DNA of 64,000 nucleotides. Source: Temnopleurus reevesii (taxonomy: Eukaryota; Echinodermata; Echinoidea; Temnopleuroida; Temnopleuridae). The notes below the pieces were generated by a model. It made no database searches, was not told the DNA's origin, and was given only the letters and a program-made list of their open reading frames with translations. The translations under genes were made by a program, and so were the position numbers. This document shows positions 12,001 to 20,690 of this stretch, in pieces (the first letter of the stretch is position 1; the number at the start of each line of letters is the position of its first letter). The stretch is taken from NCBI GenBank assembly GCA_036244855.1, contig BQKZ01000412.1, positions 40,842-104,841 on the forward strand, written 5' to 3'.

Positions 12001-14120
12001 GATGATGATGATGATTGTATTGTATTGTTTTGTACTTATTTTCCGATTAAAAACACAAAACAAAATGAATTATACACATACTTACATATATACATGATAA
12101 AAATGATAATTATGGTGCCGATGGTTTTGGTGATGATATTGATAGTGATGATAAATATATGGTAATGAGAATGATAATGATAATGATAATTAGAATGATA
12201 TTAATCATAATTCAAGATTGAAGACTGAAGATTCGTGTTTTTTTTCATTTAAATAATAATAATGATAATAATGATTTAGATGATAATGATGATAATAATA
12301 ATAACGATGAAAATAATAATAACAATAATGATAATAATAATGATAATAATAATAATAATAATAATGTAAAGCGCATTGAGCACTCAGCAGAGTGGATACA
12401 TGCGCTATATAAATTGCTTCTATAATAATAATAATGATAATAATAATAATAATTTTAATAATAATAATAATAATAATAATAATTTTGATAATAATAATAA
12501 TAATAATAATTTTAATAAGAATAATAATAATAGTAATAAGAATAATGGAAATTAGCAGCAAGGAAAACAGAAACATCTCTGCTAGTATCAACAATTATTT
12601 TGATTTTGATTATGTTGCTTTACTGCATCCATGCAAATTTTGGCCTTAATGTTATCCCAAAGACCTTATCTTGCTAAACAAGAGTGAAATATTGGCTGTC
12701 AAATTATCTTTCATTCCCGCATAGTGTTTGTAATTGTGAATCTTGCTTCTCATTGTAAAATATAAAATGATATCGACATATGCATCCAGCTGTATGTCTA
12801 TAAGTTGTATCGTCATAAACATTGAGATATAATTGTCCAATTTGCTGTTTGAATCTGTTATCCGCTCGGTGACGCTTTGGCCTCTTCTCAAACTACTAAC
12901 GATTTACGACTTACGCCCTCTGTGTGTCATTGATTTATTTTGCAGGATGCCGATTGCTGGTGGACGTGGGACCTGACTGCTTTGGAGAACGAATTCGGGT
13001 TAAAATGCAACATTTTAGTTGACGTCCTAAAACATCCTAAAGAGAAGCTCAATATTGAAGAAAATCTAGTCAATGAATGTAAGTAGAAATGCAAGAAGAT
13101 CATTAAAATTGAATTATAACATTGGACAATGAGAGAATAAGTGAGCATCGTTATCAATGACTAATCGGTAATATTGAGATGATGTAGTATTTTGAATTCA
13201 TAAGCTAGTCAACACCTTTAGTATGTGCTTCCATTTTTATCATAATTATTACAATGCTATTTCGATAGTGATAATTTTGTTTGATTTTGGGTAATTCCGG
13301 ACTTAAAAATAATACATCTAAATATTGGGATCCCAACAACCAAGTGGCGGATAACTTTCAATGATACTGCTATTCATTCATTGCAGTCCTTAAGAGTCCT
13401 TTCGTAAAGCACTGAAATCTACACATGTTACCCTGTGACATTGGTGTATCTACCTGTCAACAGACAACTATATATTACAATACTTAAATGCGAAAAATGT
13501 ACGCTGGCGTTCCTTACTTTGACAAAAGCTGCTGCTTGATCAGCCTAGCAACAGATACTGAAAATGATTAGTTATTCCATCTGTTAATATGCAATCATTT
13601 TGTTATCAGGTTAAAAAAACACCGTTGAACATTTGACGAGGGTGTGTTTTTTAACAACATTACTGAGATCGTCTATTGAAATTTTAATCAATGAAATAAA
13701 TTTCTGTATGCCTATAGATATAATCCGTTTTCACTAATTGATAAATTCTAATGATAAATCAATTTAAACATTTTAGGGGTTTCATCGCTGGATGTGATAT
13801 CGAAGATTGTGGCTGCTGCTCTAGTGATGTGCATCTTCGAGATGTGGGTCGACTCGCTAAATGCATCGGTTGCTTTACCCTCATCAAATGAAGACAATGC
13901 AGTTATATTCCTCATTCCAAAGCAAGTGGATGGATGGTTGGAACATTGCTTACCGAGTGATGTAAAGCGGCTTCTTACGCTGGCCTTTGGATGTGAGAAA
14001 GCTTGGTCGTCCATTTTGGAACGATTTCCATCTGGTATCGTGCAGGAAGTTCTCCGGCCAATCAGAAATTGCATGATGAGCACTGTATTGCACTTGGGGC
14101 ATGATACCTCATCTGTATAG
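1..14120 (+). CDS. PARP4: PARP4 (vault PARP)-like protein, 5' partial, 19 exons
   Basis: Poly(ADP-ribose) polymerase family member 4 is the PARP carried by vault ribonucleoprotein particles. Seen here: exons 1-39, 533-710, 1051-1181, 1553-1771, 2238-2449, 3970-4051, 4565-4705, 5082-5268, 5775-6042, 6177-6276, 6790-6984, 7335-7415, 7756-7938, 8233-8355, 8788-8937, 9605-9747, 10047-11972, 12946-13078 and 13777-14120, all with AG/GT borders and matching phases. Outside the N run they sum to 4527 bases, i.e. 1508 residues plus stop. Domain order is the post-catalytic DDEYVVYQANQ segment, VIT domain (VFPLDERAAVCGFDAYING), vWA domain (MIDAS DRSTS, later ISDGH), the TSFIAIEERDE block, a TPR-like insert, an acidic repeat region, and a C-terminal block resembling the major-vault-protein-binding end of human PARP4. 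BRCT and catalytic domains lie upstream of the window. ITIH and VWA5 proteins share VIT-vWA but not the flanking blocks. The insert and repeats are unlike the Pro/Ser-rich linker of vertebrate PARP4. Confidence 0.88.
533..710 (+). CDS. PARP4: PARP4-like exon: post-catalytic segment and acidic linker
   Basis: It starts with DDEYVVYQANQHCLRYLVEF, close to the human PARP4 segment just after the PARP catalytic domain, then runs into a Ser/Asp-rich acidic linker (TDDSSGDETDSDDDFDDE). Acceptor attacatttag, donor gtaatt, phase 0 to 1. Confidence 0.85.
1051..1181 (+). CDS. PARP4: PARP4-like exon: start of VIT domain
   Basis: Encodes DTLDVQGIVYPEAKVKAGL and continues to VHVRASVIDLAAE, the first strands of the VIT (vault inter-alpha-trypsin) domain. 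Acceptor tgctgcag, donor gtgagt, phase 1 to 0. Confidence 0.87.
1553..1771 (+). CDS. PARP4: PARP4-like exon: VIT domain core
   Basis: Seventy-three codons carry the most conserved VIT block, VFPLDERAAVCGFDAYINGK, followed by VVGVVEEKGQAR and GHGAYLMEE. The same series in human PARP4 is FPLDDKAAVCGFEAFINGKH. Phase 0 to 0, donor gtaagc. Confidence 0.92.
2238..2449 (+). CDS. PARP4: PARP4-like exon: end of VIT domain
   Basis: Encodes NVFTITVGNLPPGSCVVILV and VTELVVEGD, then SVAPWKKKD, the C-terminal strands of the VIT domain (human VFTVSVGNLPP and VAPW). Acceptor tttccacag, donor gtatga, phase 0 to 2. Confidence 0.9.
2841..2928. repeat. Imperfect inverted repeat, ~34 bp arms
   Basis: Arms 2841-2875 and 2896-2928 are reverse complements with a few mismatches (both start/end with TCATTAGG / CCTAATGA and share GAGATATTATTAATAT). 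The loop is about 20 bases. Flanking GCGCCTTGAAGG resembles the tail of the local SINE family, so this is probably a small mobile-element remnant. Confidence 0.7.
2991..3066. repeat. ATT-rich simple sequence
   Basis: Runs of ATT/TTA trinucleotides mixed with poly-T form a low-complexity tract inside the intron. Confidence 0.7.
3970..4051 (+). CDS. PARP4: PARP4-like exon: VIT-vWA linker
   Basis: Short exon encoding SESFKARVEMPSRIRSVYCP and THSIKIQ, matching the human segment with SLTMSIEMPYVIEFIFSDTH in position and pattern. Phase 2 to 0; acceptor catctgcag, donor gtatgt. Confidence 0.85.
4565..4705 (+). CDS. PARP4: PARP4-like exon: linker before vWA domain
   Basis: Forty-seven codons, including DAHKPRIWREHLPEDDKRQ, which parallels human YLPRMWVEKHPEKESEA just before the vWA domain. 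Phase 0 to 0, donor gtaagt. Confidence 0.87.
5082..5268 (+). CDS. PARP4: PARP4-like exon: vWA domain with MIDAS DxSxS
   Basis: ACMVVFYPEFPV is followed by the first vWA strand IVIMLDRSTSMKG. DRSTS is a complete metal-ion-dependent adhesion site motif (DxSxS), aligned with human CLDCSSSMEG. Phase 0 to 1. Confidence 0.92.
5775..6042 (+). CDS. PARP4: PARP4-like exon: vWA domain, remaining MIDAS residues
   Basis: Contains GVTWERGATEVWRPL (the MIDAS threonine region, human TMGNTDFWKTL), then GFLISDGHVTNEQ (the MIDAS aspartate, human LLVSDGHLQDE) and RLFTFGVR. The metal site therefore looks intact. Phase 1 to 2. Confidence 0.92.
6177..6276 (+). CDS. PARP4: PARP4-like exon: end of vWA domain
   Basis: SSESNRHVLRTLADTGGGAY followed by EQFDPRSKSTWEAK aligns with human GSTANRHVLRILSQCGAGVF. 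Phase 2 to 0, donor gtaagt. Confidence 0.9.
6790..6984 (+). CDS. PARP4: PARP4-like exon: post-vWA region
   Basis: Sixty-five codons with SCQPAATSIKVNW and APSQIASLFTGSRLVLYAM, matching human SVSVKWQQL and APAQVPSLFLNDRLLVYGF. Phase 0 to 0. Confidence 0.9.
7335..7415 (+). CDS. PARP4: PARP4-like exon: post-vWA strands
   Basis: Twenty-seven codons, VELEAEIEGRTESFTVAADL to SISQGM, equivalent to the human stretch ending TTGTMIHKLA. Donor gtaagt, phase 0 to 0. Confidence 0.82.
7508..7610. repeat. (CAATA)n microsatellite and SINE-tail-like sequence
   Basis: Five CAATA units (about 7511-7535) run into TATATAGCGCTCAATACAC and AGAGCGCTTTACAA. This resembles the reverse complement of the GCGCATTGAGCAC...GCGCTATATAAAT tail that recurs elsewhere in the window. 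Confidence 0.6.
7756..7938 (+). CDS. PARP4: PARP4-like exon: TSFIAIEERDE block
   Basis: LHRLATRGIVRDWELGSVH and SPLTSFIAIEERDE match human IHKLAARALIRDYEDGILH and TQFTSFVAVEKRDE, the last conserved block before the variable linker. Phase 0 to 0. Confidence 0.93.
8233..8355 (+). CDS. PARP4: PARP4-like exon: acidic linker
   Basis: Forty-one codons, acidic (EAVSQEEDGPSLTDIMEDVW), with no domain that I recognise. It continues the frame (phase 0 to 0) between the vWA-side core and the TPR-like exons; human PARP4 has a Pro/Ser-rich linker here. Confidence 0.78.
8788..8937 (+). CDS. PARP4: PARP4-like exon: first TPR-like helix pair
   Basis: The 50 codons include TAEQQYKQAMELAVKSFDSL and HPAVQK, the pattern of a kinesin-light-chain-type TPR (AEpLYkrAleI...HPdva). 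AG acceptor accccag, donor gtgggt, phase 0 to 0. Human PARP4 is not known to have a TPR here. Confidence 0.78.
9605..9747 (+). CDS. PARP4: PARP4-like exon: second TPR-like unit
   Basis: TCLALAQFYLRVKGEVHLAH and KVLDGYLQEQ follow directly from HPAVQK in the previous exon, giving the expected TPR helix A/helix B spacing (LA.fY...g....A...l). Then comes a charged stretch (QKQRDTRDLDRRV). Phase 0 to 2, donor gtaagt. Confidence 0.78.
10047..11972 (+). CDS. PARP4: PARP4-like large exon: acidic region and 29-residue repeats, with gap
   Basis: This large exon opens with ICKNLISQSLEGEERSS, runs through a Glu/Asp-rich region (YAEEEFEDDIIIPMEEM), then seven near-identical 29-30 residue repeats (10546-11160) whose core is RAPSPVFLEA. 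A 308-base N run follows. After it the open frame resumes as VAEHMAVLDPSPVMLERESP, a degenerate repeat copy, and continues to MMKRILQIAEE before donor gtatat at 11973. The reading frame after the gap matches the frame before it only if the true gap is a multiple of three; 308 is not, so the gap length is an estimate. No known domain is recognised. Each repeat has a Ser-Pro site, so phosphorylation is possible but unproven. Confidence 0.82.
10546..11160 (+). repeat. Coding tandem repeat, 7 copies of 87/90 bp
   Basis: There are five 87 bp units and two 90 bp units (extra Arg codon, EARRAEPL instead of EARAEPL), summing to exactly 615 bp. Units alternate between TVQYEAI and EVEYESI starts; copies 4-5 and 6-7 form a 177 bp higher-order unit that reads identical in both occurrences. 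Degenerate half-copies flank the array (RFSPVMLEAKPL before, LDPSPVMLERESP after the gap). Confidence 0.93.
11161..11468. other. Assembly gap (308 N) inside the repeat array
   Basis: The Ns begin exactly after an AVASER repeat end and finish shortly before a degenerate copy. The gap therefore almost certainly hides further repeat copies that short reads could not resolve. Confidence 0.95.
11973..12945 (+). other. Intron filled with trinucleotide repeats and a SINE tail
   Basis: Holds GATGAT and AATAATGAT arrays (about 11988-12360), a SINE tail (12365-12420) and a long (ATA)n tract (12422-12545). From 12550 to 12945 I see ordinary AT-rich sequence leading to the acceptor ttttgcag. Confidence 0.8.
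12237..12545 (+). mobile_element. SINE 3' tail flanked by (AAT)n
   Basis: The segment TAAAGCGCATTGAGCACTC then GCAGAGTGGATACATGCGCT, TATAAAT (12366-12414) sits between AATAATGAT-type microsatellites. The same tail recurs at 45290 (+), 60283 (-) and, diverged, at 20219 (-), where a tRNA-like head is attached. It is therefore read as a truncated tRNA-derived SINE. Confidence 0.65.
12946..13078 (+). CDS. PARP4: PARP4-like exon: C-terminal region
   Basis: DADCWWTWDLTALENEFGLK is followed by CNILVDVLKHPKEK. The human counterpart near the vault-binding end reads DGFWKLTPELGLILNLNTNG. Phase 0 to 1, donor gtaagt. Confidence 0.85.
13079..13776 (+). other. Last intron of the PARP4-like gene
   Basis: A 698-base AT-rich intron. 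A small foldback at 13610-13654 (GTTAAAAAAACACC against GGTGTGTTTTTTAAC) is the only structure noticed. Confidence 0.75.
13777..14120 (+). CDS. PARP4: PARP4-like last exon with stop
   Basis: Encodes WVSSLDVISKIVAAALVMCI and FEMWVDS, parallel to human GVKGRECLLDLIATMLVLQF, then a further 70 residues including PKQVDGWLEHCL and ending LGHDTSSV before TAG at 14118. In human PARP4 this end interacts with major vault protein; whether that holds here is inference. Acceptor cattttag, phase 1 to stop. Confidence 0.87.
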
Positions 14121-14981
14121 AGAAAGCCGGTGAATGGACATCAAGGAAATGTTTCGTATCGAATAATTGGTTATATAATGAGCTATCCAAACGGCTATTT
14201 GTGTTGTTGAATAGTATTTCTTAACATGCCTTCCACAATTGTAAAATACGCATATTTAAATGATATATTGATCGAGACATGGACGTGTTTTCATATAAAT
14301 TGAAGAAAAGAACTATCCTACCCTAAAGATTAGCTTAGAATCCATAAGACAAATATAATGTAGAAGAATGAGTAATTTTAAAATATGTTTAAAAATACTA
14401 TAATATACACGTATTTATTTCTGAAATTTTCTGAATGAATTCCCAGTGAAGAATCCAACAACACGAATGAGTGTGGTAAAATGAATTCTTTGAATGCCAT
14501 TCATGAGCACGTTCGAATTTAGTTAACCTTTCTGTTGAATGTCACTACCTTATACAGTAATTGGTAACAGGTATTTGCTATACCCTCAAAGAACAAAATA
14601 ACACGGATACGTGTGTACACAATTATGTAAATTTGAAGTTCATATCTCCATTATTCCTTCATATTTGCGTTCGGATGTAGAATCATTGCACAAATTTAAA
14701 GCCATATAGCTATTTCTCCATGATGTAAAATATGTCTTATTACCCCTGGAGCCTCATCGCTAACCAGTCATCATTAGCCAATTTTTTTCTAAGATGACTG
14801 TACGGCTGATAGCAAAATGATTTCAATACATATGTAAATGAAGATTTTGCATGTAAAAGGGACTAAACCCATTGTAGCTCATTGTTCATAAATATTGTTT
14901 ATTTATTCACACATTTCTATGTTTCCATTAAAAAACAATATATTTAAAAGTGATTGATAAAGGCAACAGGAATAACGATTG

Positions 14982-14987
14982 AATAAA
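14982..14987 (+). terminator. Candidate poly(A) signal for the PARP4-like gene
   Basis: AATAAA, with an ATTAAA 50 bases before it at 14927. It is the first canonical hexamer after the stop at 14120. A 3'UTR of about 0.87 kb would follow; no transcript evidence is available. Confidence 0.35.
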
Positions 14988-16817
14988 ATCCTGCAGGAAT
15001 TTTTAATTTTATATCATTTTTCCAGGGGTTTAATCCATTTGCATGAAATGTTTGGATTTTGGTCCCTTCTTCATGAACAATCCTAAGCTATTCATAAATA
15101 ATACAAAAAGAGGTATATAATATGTGTTAAATTTGCATATTAGACTGCTATAACTTCTGCTTGGTATACCAACAAGGTGAAATGTGTTGAAGCTTAAGCC
15201 CCCAAAAAAGTGTTTTGGAATTAGTTCCTTTGAATGAAAACATGAATATCATGTTCATCCTGAATTTTTTCTAGTCAGAGTATATTCAGTTTGGCGCACA
15301 CGTTGAATGTCTATCTAATCATGCCAAAACATGCCAACTGTCATACATTATATAAATATATATATATATCAAAATGAAATGAGTAAAGTGTAGAACGCAA
15401 GTGAAGACATAGTCCTCTAATAATGGGGTATAACCCTCAAATAAGAAAGAAAGTCTCGCTACTCTTCAGGTACCATGACACGAGACGAATAAAGTTAGAA
15501 AAATCCGTTTCGTAACAAACGTGTTAAACACGTCTGCTGCATGGCAGCAAAATAAATGTAGTGTTGCTTTATACCCAGAATTACTGACACAATTGAAGAG
15601 TAATGCATTTCAAGTGCAGACCTTAGATATAATAACACAGAATTCTCGACATTCTCGCATCTTTATTGGTGTTTGAAAAATGCGTCAAATATACCGGGAC
15701 TTGACAAAACTTACAGGTTATTGTAAATTCTGAAGAACACGCGAAAGAATTAAAAAATCTGTGTAAATTGTTGGCTTTCAAATGCATTACTTTTCAATGG
15801 TGACATCCATATACATTTCATAAATAGAATTATAATGAATATACCCTGCAATGTGCAATTTATTCAGCTCGGATAAGTAGGAATCTAATAACAGAAGGGT
15901 CATAACATGAAAGTATAAGTTTGAATTATGATTGTAATTTCAATTTATATCTGATATTATATGAATAAAAATAATATAAGGCTCACATTATATTTGTTCA
16001 CCAGACAACCGCATTATTTACCAAGAACCAATTTCTTTTCCCCTTGTATCAAATGAATATTCGAATCTCGACTGTGCTCTCAATCTATCTCTTCATTTCA
16101 CTGGGCTCTTACCCTTAATAAACCCTTTCCCTTTTCCCCACCCAGAACATAATATTGGGTGAGAGATCTTGAAGAGTGGCGATAGAATAAGCTGTGTCAA
16201 CTCAATCTGTGACGTCATGAAGAAAAGCCAACCACCGTCCAAGGTGCTAAATTTGGCAGGATGGCGACGAGTCCGTGTTGTGTAATATCCCGACATAAAG
16301 TCAAACCAATTCAGAAACGGATTGGATCATATCCCTCGTCTAAGCAAAAGTCGACACTGATGATAAAGCAGTAGTTCGGCAATATACAGTTGGAAGCAAA
16401 AGCCTGCCCAAATTAATCTGAAACAAAACTGATTGTGAAATGGTTGGTATGAAGAAAGGGGAAGATATTGAGTGAAGAACAAAAAGGACCAGTTACTTTG
16501 GAGATTTATTGTTTGATAAATAAGGAAAAAAAATATTTTTGATGAATGATATTCATAGAGTAATCGGGATTAATGTACAAAAAATGACGGCATTGATGAT
16601 TTTGTATTTCATAAAGTAAACCACATTCATTTAAATTAAATTCATAGTTGAGAAAAAAAAATCTAAAAAAGTATAGATCTATTATTCATTTTCGTTTGTA
16701 TTTTGTATACATTTTGTTTTAATTGAATCGGAAACAAATAGAGTACCATACAATACAAGATCTTTAAAAAATGAAGAAAATGCAGGAACTCTCACGCACA
16801 AAGCAAGCAAATGGACA

Positions 16818-16837
16818 TCACACACACACACAAACAT

Positions 16838-16868
<31 letters not shown>

Positions 16869-16870
16869 TA
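16818..16870. repeat. (CA)n microsatellite
   Basis: CA dinucleotide run with a few interruptions. Apparent open frames of Cys-Val repeats across it are artefacts of the repeat. Confidence 0.9.
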
Positions 16871-17271
16871 CAAGCAACTCGTGAGTTTATACCTTTCTTT
16901 TTGTAAATATGCAATAGTGTACAATGACTCAAATGGTGAGTTGAGTACAAAAGGATCAATACATGCAGGAGTGTCATTGTGCCAAATTTCTTTTAAATGA
17001 ATAAACATGCATTTGTCAGCCGAAAGGAACAGCCGATTATTTCATTTGAATGGTGCATTGAAACGTGTCCTTCTATATAGATCCGATAGGATGTCCTTTG
17101 AATTGTTGCTATGTTGGGATGTCTTTGTCTTCATGCAACAATGTCTTTGGCTCCCGTCACCATCAGGTAATAAGTATACAATAACCAAGGATTATGTCTT
17201 ATTTAAGAAGGTACTGGGTTTTGAGATTCTGATGATATGCATATATATCCGCTTTTGCCAGAATAATACCT

Positions 17272-17394
17272 GGGGCCTGTTACAAAAAAGAGTAACGTTA
17301 ACTTAAAAATCAAGCGCATCTTTATCAAGTATAAAAAGGCTTACGATTAATATTTATCGTAAGTTTAATTGCATATTTTTATGTTACAGGCCCC
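17272..17394. mobile_element. Small foldback element (MITE-like), GGGGCCTGT ends
   Basis: The left end GGGGCCTGTTACA and right end TGTTACAGGCCCC are reverse complements with one mismatch. The interior has its own hairpin (TTACGATTAATATTTATCGTAA, near-palindromic). At 123 bases without a coding frame, it fits a non-autonomous DNA element. Confidence 0.65.
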
Positions 17395-17844
17395 TGAACT
17401 ATAAATTTGTAACAGATCGAGCCGCACAGATTTTGATTTTGCCAAGGCATAGTATTTGTGATTAAGTTGATCTTTTCACAAAATTATGCATTTCAATTTG
17501 AATTATCAATCATAAATTAATGTATTTAATGTGATCATTATTCGTGCGGTTAAATGCTTCAAATGACATAATTTATGCAGATTCTATCATTAGTGCTCAT
17601 GTTCAAGTACTTATATAAATAACCAGACACAAGCACCGTTTAGTGAATCACCGCTTAAAATAAAAAAAAAGTCGTTCCAGTATTTTAAGTGGCACATCAA
17701 ATTATTAGACAAGCAATTTAAATCGATGGTATTGTACTGTTGATGAACACTCAAAATGTTATCGGTGGCATGAAAACGCTATCAATACAGCATTAAGTTA
17801 TCCATATTACCATCGATTTACGACTGATAATTAAACGGGTGAAA

Positions 17845-18055
17845 TAATAATATTCATAATAATAATTTAAAGATTTACATTGAGCAATTTATATATGTAC
17901 ATACTCATTTGCGAATTACAAAATTACCCGGTCATAGCCTAGCTGCCGAGTAGGAGCTCTTGCATTTAAAGAAATAAATTCCTGCAGGTACCCATTCACA
18001 TCACCTGGGTTGAGTGAAGCAGTTCGATCCGTGCAATTAGTAAATTACAAGTTCT
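17845..18055 (-). mobile_element. Partial tRNA-derived SINE (no head)
   Basis: It shares with the full copy at 20219-20511 the AATAAT tail and the conserved middle segment (TACCCATTCAC...CACCTGGGTTGAGTG, about 17990-18019). Sequence after 18025 no longer matches, so the tRNA-like head is missing or diverged. Confidence 0.6.
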
Positions 18056-18699
18056 TTAGAATGGCAAGATTAGAATCCCAGCTCCTGGTATTGTTCAAAA
18101 CAGCAACAGTAGATTTAATCCCTCCCTGAATCTTCTGGGCGCACTCTTCCCCATCATGTCCATATTCAGATGGTAGGGGTACTAAAATGAAGCTTTAAAG
18201 AGGCACTCTTCTTAACACATCCTCACACATCTCCAGCAGCGTCCAAAGGAGGTGCGTGGGCACTTTTATTTCTTTTGTTTCACCCATAACTGCATAAGGT
18301 TTTGTTCAGCTCAGATTCTGATTTACTGATCACTCTGTTTCTCGATCACCAAGAAAGTTACAAACGGAACATTATTTTGTTTTCAGAATTTGTTACTCGC
18401 ACAGCAAGCAACGAAATATGCTTACAATATTGCCAAACGTTTATATTGGTTGAAAAAGACCACAACCATAAAACCTTGTCATCACTTCCGGGGTTTTGTT
18501 TTGCCTCTACTGTCCATTTCCGATCTTGTAATTCAAGGTTCACTTCTTGGATAACCTTTTGACAATGCCTCTCGCGACCTGGTTGTGTCAATAAATGTGG
18601 CTGAGACGAGACTAACCTTACGAGCGATGCAATCGCGAGTTTGTCTGAAACAAGACTAGAATGGCTGTAACCCCGGGTGAACGCGCGAGGCGAAGCGAC

Positions 18700-18990
18700 T
18701 TGTCGCTATATTTCATCTAGCATGAAATATGAAAAATACAAAATATGAAAATATAATGAATGGACTGCGCGGGACCACAAAAGAAAAATTATTATGGGCG
18801 ATGATACTTAGAATTCACAATAGACAACAAAATATTGATGACTTAAGAATATATAAAACAATATAAGTAGCAGTATACAGGAACACATTTGCCTAGCAAA
18901 TCTGAAGGGGAACAACGAGATATAGAATATGTAGACTCATACAAAGCACATACACACAAACCCACACAAACTGAGACAGCCAGAGCCAGC
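18700..18990. repeat. Dispersed repeat, copy 1 (uninterrupted)
   Basis: TTTCATCTAGCATGAAATAT through ATTTGCCTAGCAAATCTGAA to AGAATATGTAGACTCATACA and a CA-rich end matches 20105-20690 over most of its length. This copy lacks the SINE and so shows the empty site at 18818-18822 (CAATA). Confidence 0.75.
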
Positions 18991-20099
18991 AGTGTTCAAC
19001 GATTAGTCTTGATTATCAGTCGCTTTGTGTCAAATGCAAAAGTCCGAAAAGCATGTCGATGTGGCCTTGTTTAAAGGCTACTTCTAGGTAGGTTCTATGA
19101 CTCACACAACCCGTCAAAGCGCTCTCAAATACTCGCAAATAATACGAGAGGAAATATCAAGAATTGAGTCCCTCAATTTCTGTTGAATATTACCATGGAA
19201 AGTATTTTAAGCATATCCCGATACAAAATTTCAGCATATCCAAAAGAAATTAATTCATGTTCATTATTATACATGCACACACGTTTATAACTTTCATCGA
19301 AAAAGATAGCCGTCATTGAGTTTACTTTGTAACATATTTAGTTCTCACGCTCCTTTTAAAATATCGAAATTATAAGGGGCTAAATTTGAACTTTTTGAAA
19401 CATATTTATACATGTACATGCAGTTAAAATCAACATGCTGTTATCTACTATAAAATAATGTATACAATGGTTAAAATATTATTTCTATCGGTGTATGTAC
19501 AGTGTGCTTTTTGCTTCCTGTGTCTCAATGAAGACACACTGCATGACTGGGCATGGCATAACATATTAGAGGAGTCGCACCTGCTAACACTCCTACACAT
19601 ATCGATCGAACTATGCTGATATGTTTAATACATCGAAGACACCATCTCGACGCAGAGAATGGATCCCCAGACCAATACGAATCCGTTTAGAACAACACCA
19701 AATTAACATGTCAAATAATAATGTTAAGCAAATAAAATAGATGAAACGAGGAGATTCAACAAATTTTCACAAATTTACCAAATACTGCGAATGATTTTCT
19801 TGTTGCGAGCACCAGGCATATGCCAAGAATTATGTAAATTAGGGTTTCACATACAATGATATGATACTTTTGTTCAAATGCAATGTTCAAGATCCCCACT
19901 CACATATTCATGACAGATTGTTGTGCAAAGATAGGCATAGTTTGTAGAAAAGTACTTTGTTTAACGTCATAGTAATGGTTGAGCTTGATGTTTGTGCACA
20001 TTGGCATTTTCGCCTTTTGACCGTAGCATAACTGTCCGGATTATTCAATTTGATTCAATTCAGTTTATTCACCAATTCATTGCATAGAAATTCTCATCA

Positions 20100-20635
20100 T
20101 ACACATACTCATCTAGCATGAAATGTGAAAATACAATGATTGGGTTGGGACCACAAGAGAAGCAGAGCTTGTGTTGGGGCCCAAGAAGTATTATTACAGG
20201 AGATAATACTTCACAATAATAATGAACGGCTTCTACATGGCGCTTATCAACTCTTCATTAGAATTCTATAAGCGCTCTACAATTGCAGCATTATTACCCT
20301 GGCCTTTAGCAGTGCAGCTATCAGGCGCATCAGCTTTTTCAAGGAATAAATTCCTACCAGGTACCCATTCACCTCACCTGGGTTGAGTGCAACACAATGT
20401 GGATGAATTTCTTGCTGAAGGAAAGTGACGCCATAGGTGGGATTCGAACCTACAGCCCTCTGGAAGGCGAGAGTCAGAACCACTACAATACTGACTACGG
20501 CGCCTCCAATAGACAACAAAATAATAACTACTTACAGATACACAAAACAGTATAAATAGCAATATAGAGAAACAAATTTGCCTAGCAATTCTGAAGAAAA
20601 TAAAATAGATACAGAATATGTAGACTAATACAGAG

Positions 20636-20680
<45 letters not shown>

Positions 20681-20690
20681 ACTCATTCAC
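20100..20690. repeat. Dispersed repeat, copy 2 (split by a SINE)
   Basis: 20105-20218 and 20507-20690 match the continuous copy at 18700-18990, including AATAGACAACAAAAT, TTGCCTAGCAA and AATATGTAGACT. The copy ends in an AC microsatellite (20636-20680). The two halves are separated by 293 bases of SINE. Confidence 0.75.
20219..20511 (-). mobile_element. tRNA-derived SINE, near full length
   Basis: On the minus strand the head (about 20515 back to 20430) carries an A box (TAGTGGTTCTG) and B box (GGTTCGAATCCC) of a tRNA promoter, with acceptor-like ends GGCGCC and GGCGTC. A body follows with CACTCAACCCAGGTGAGGTG and a tail ending in GCGC blocks and ATTATT. CAATA at 20214-20218 and 20507-20511 is a likely target-site duplication. 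RNA polymerase III promoter elements are visible, but activity is unknown. Confidence 0.75.

Noticed and set aside
12205..12649. Ile/Tyr-repeat open frames on both strands
   Set aside because: Products of the (AAT)n microsatellite.
1..14120. Calling the first gene inter-alpha-trypsin inhibitor heavy chain or VWA5
   Set aside because: VIT and vWA alone would allow it, but the DDEYVVYQANQ segment before VIT, the APSQIASLF and TSFIAIEERDE blocks, and the C-terminal block match PARP4.
16682..17008. Cys-Val repeat frames, and similar ones at 20374-20682, 28032-28337 and 49329-49577
   Set aside because: CA/TG microsatellites read as protein.
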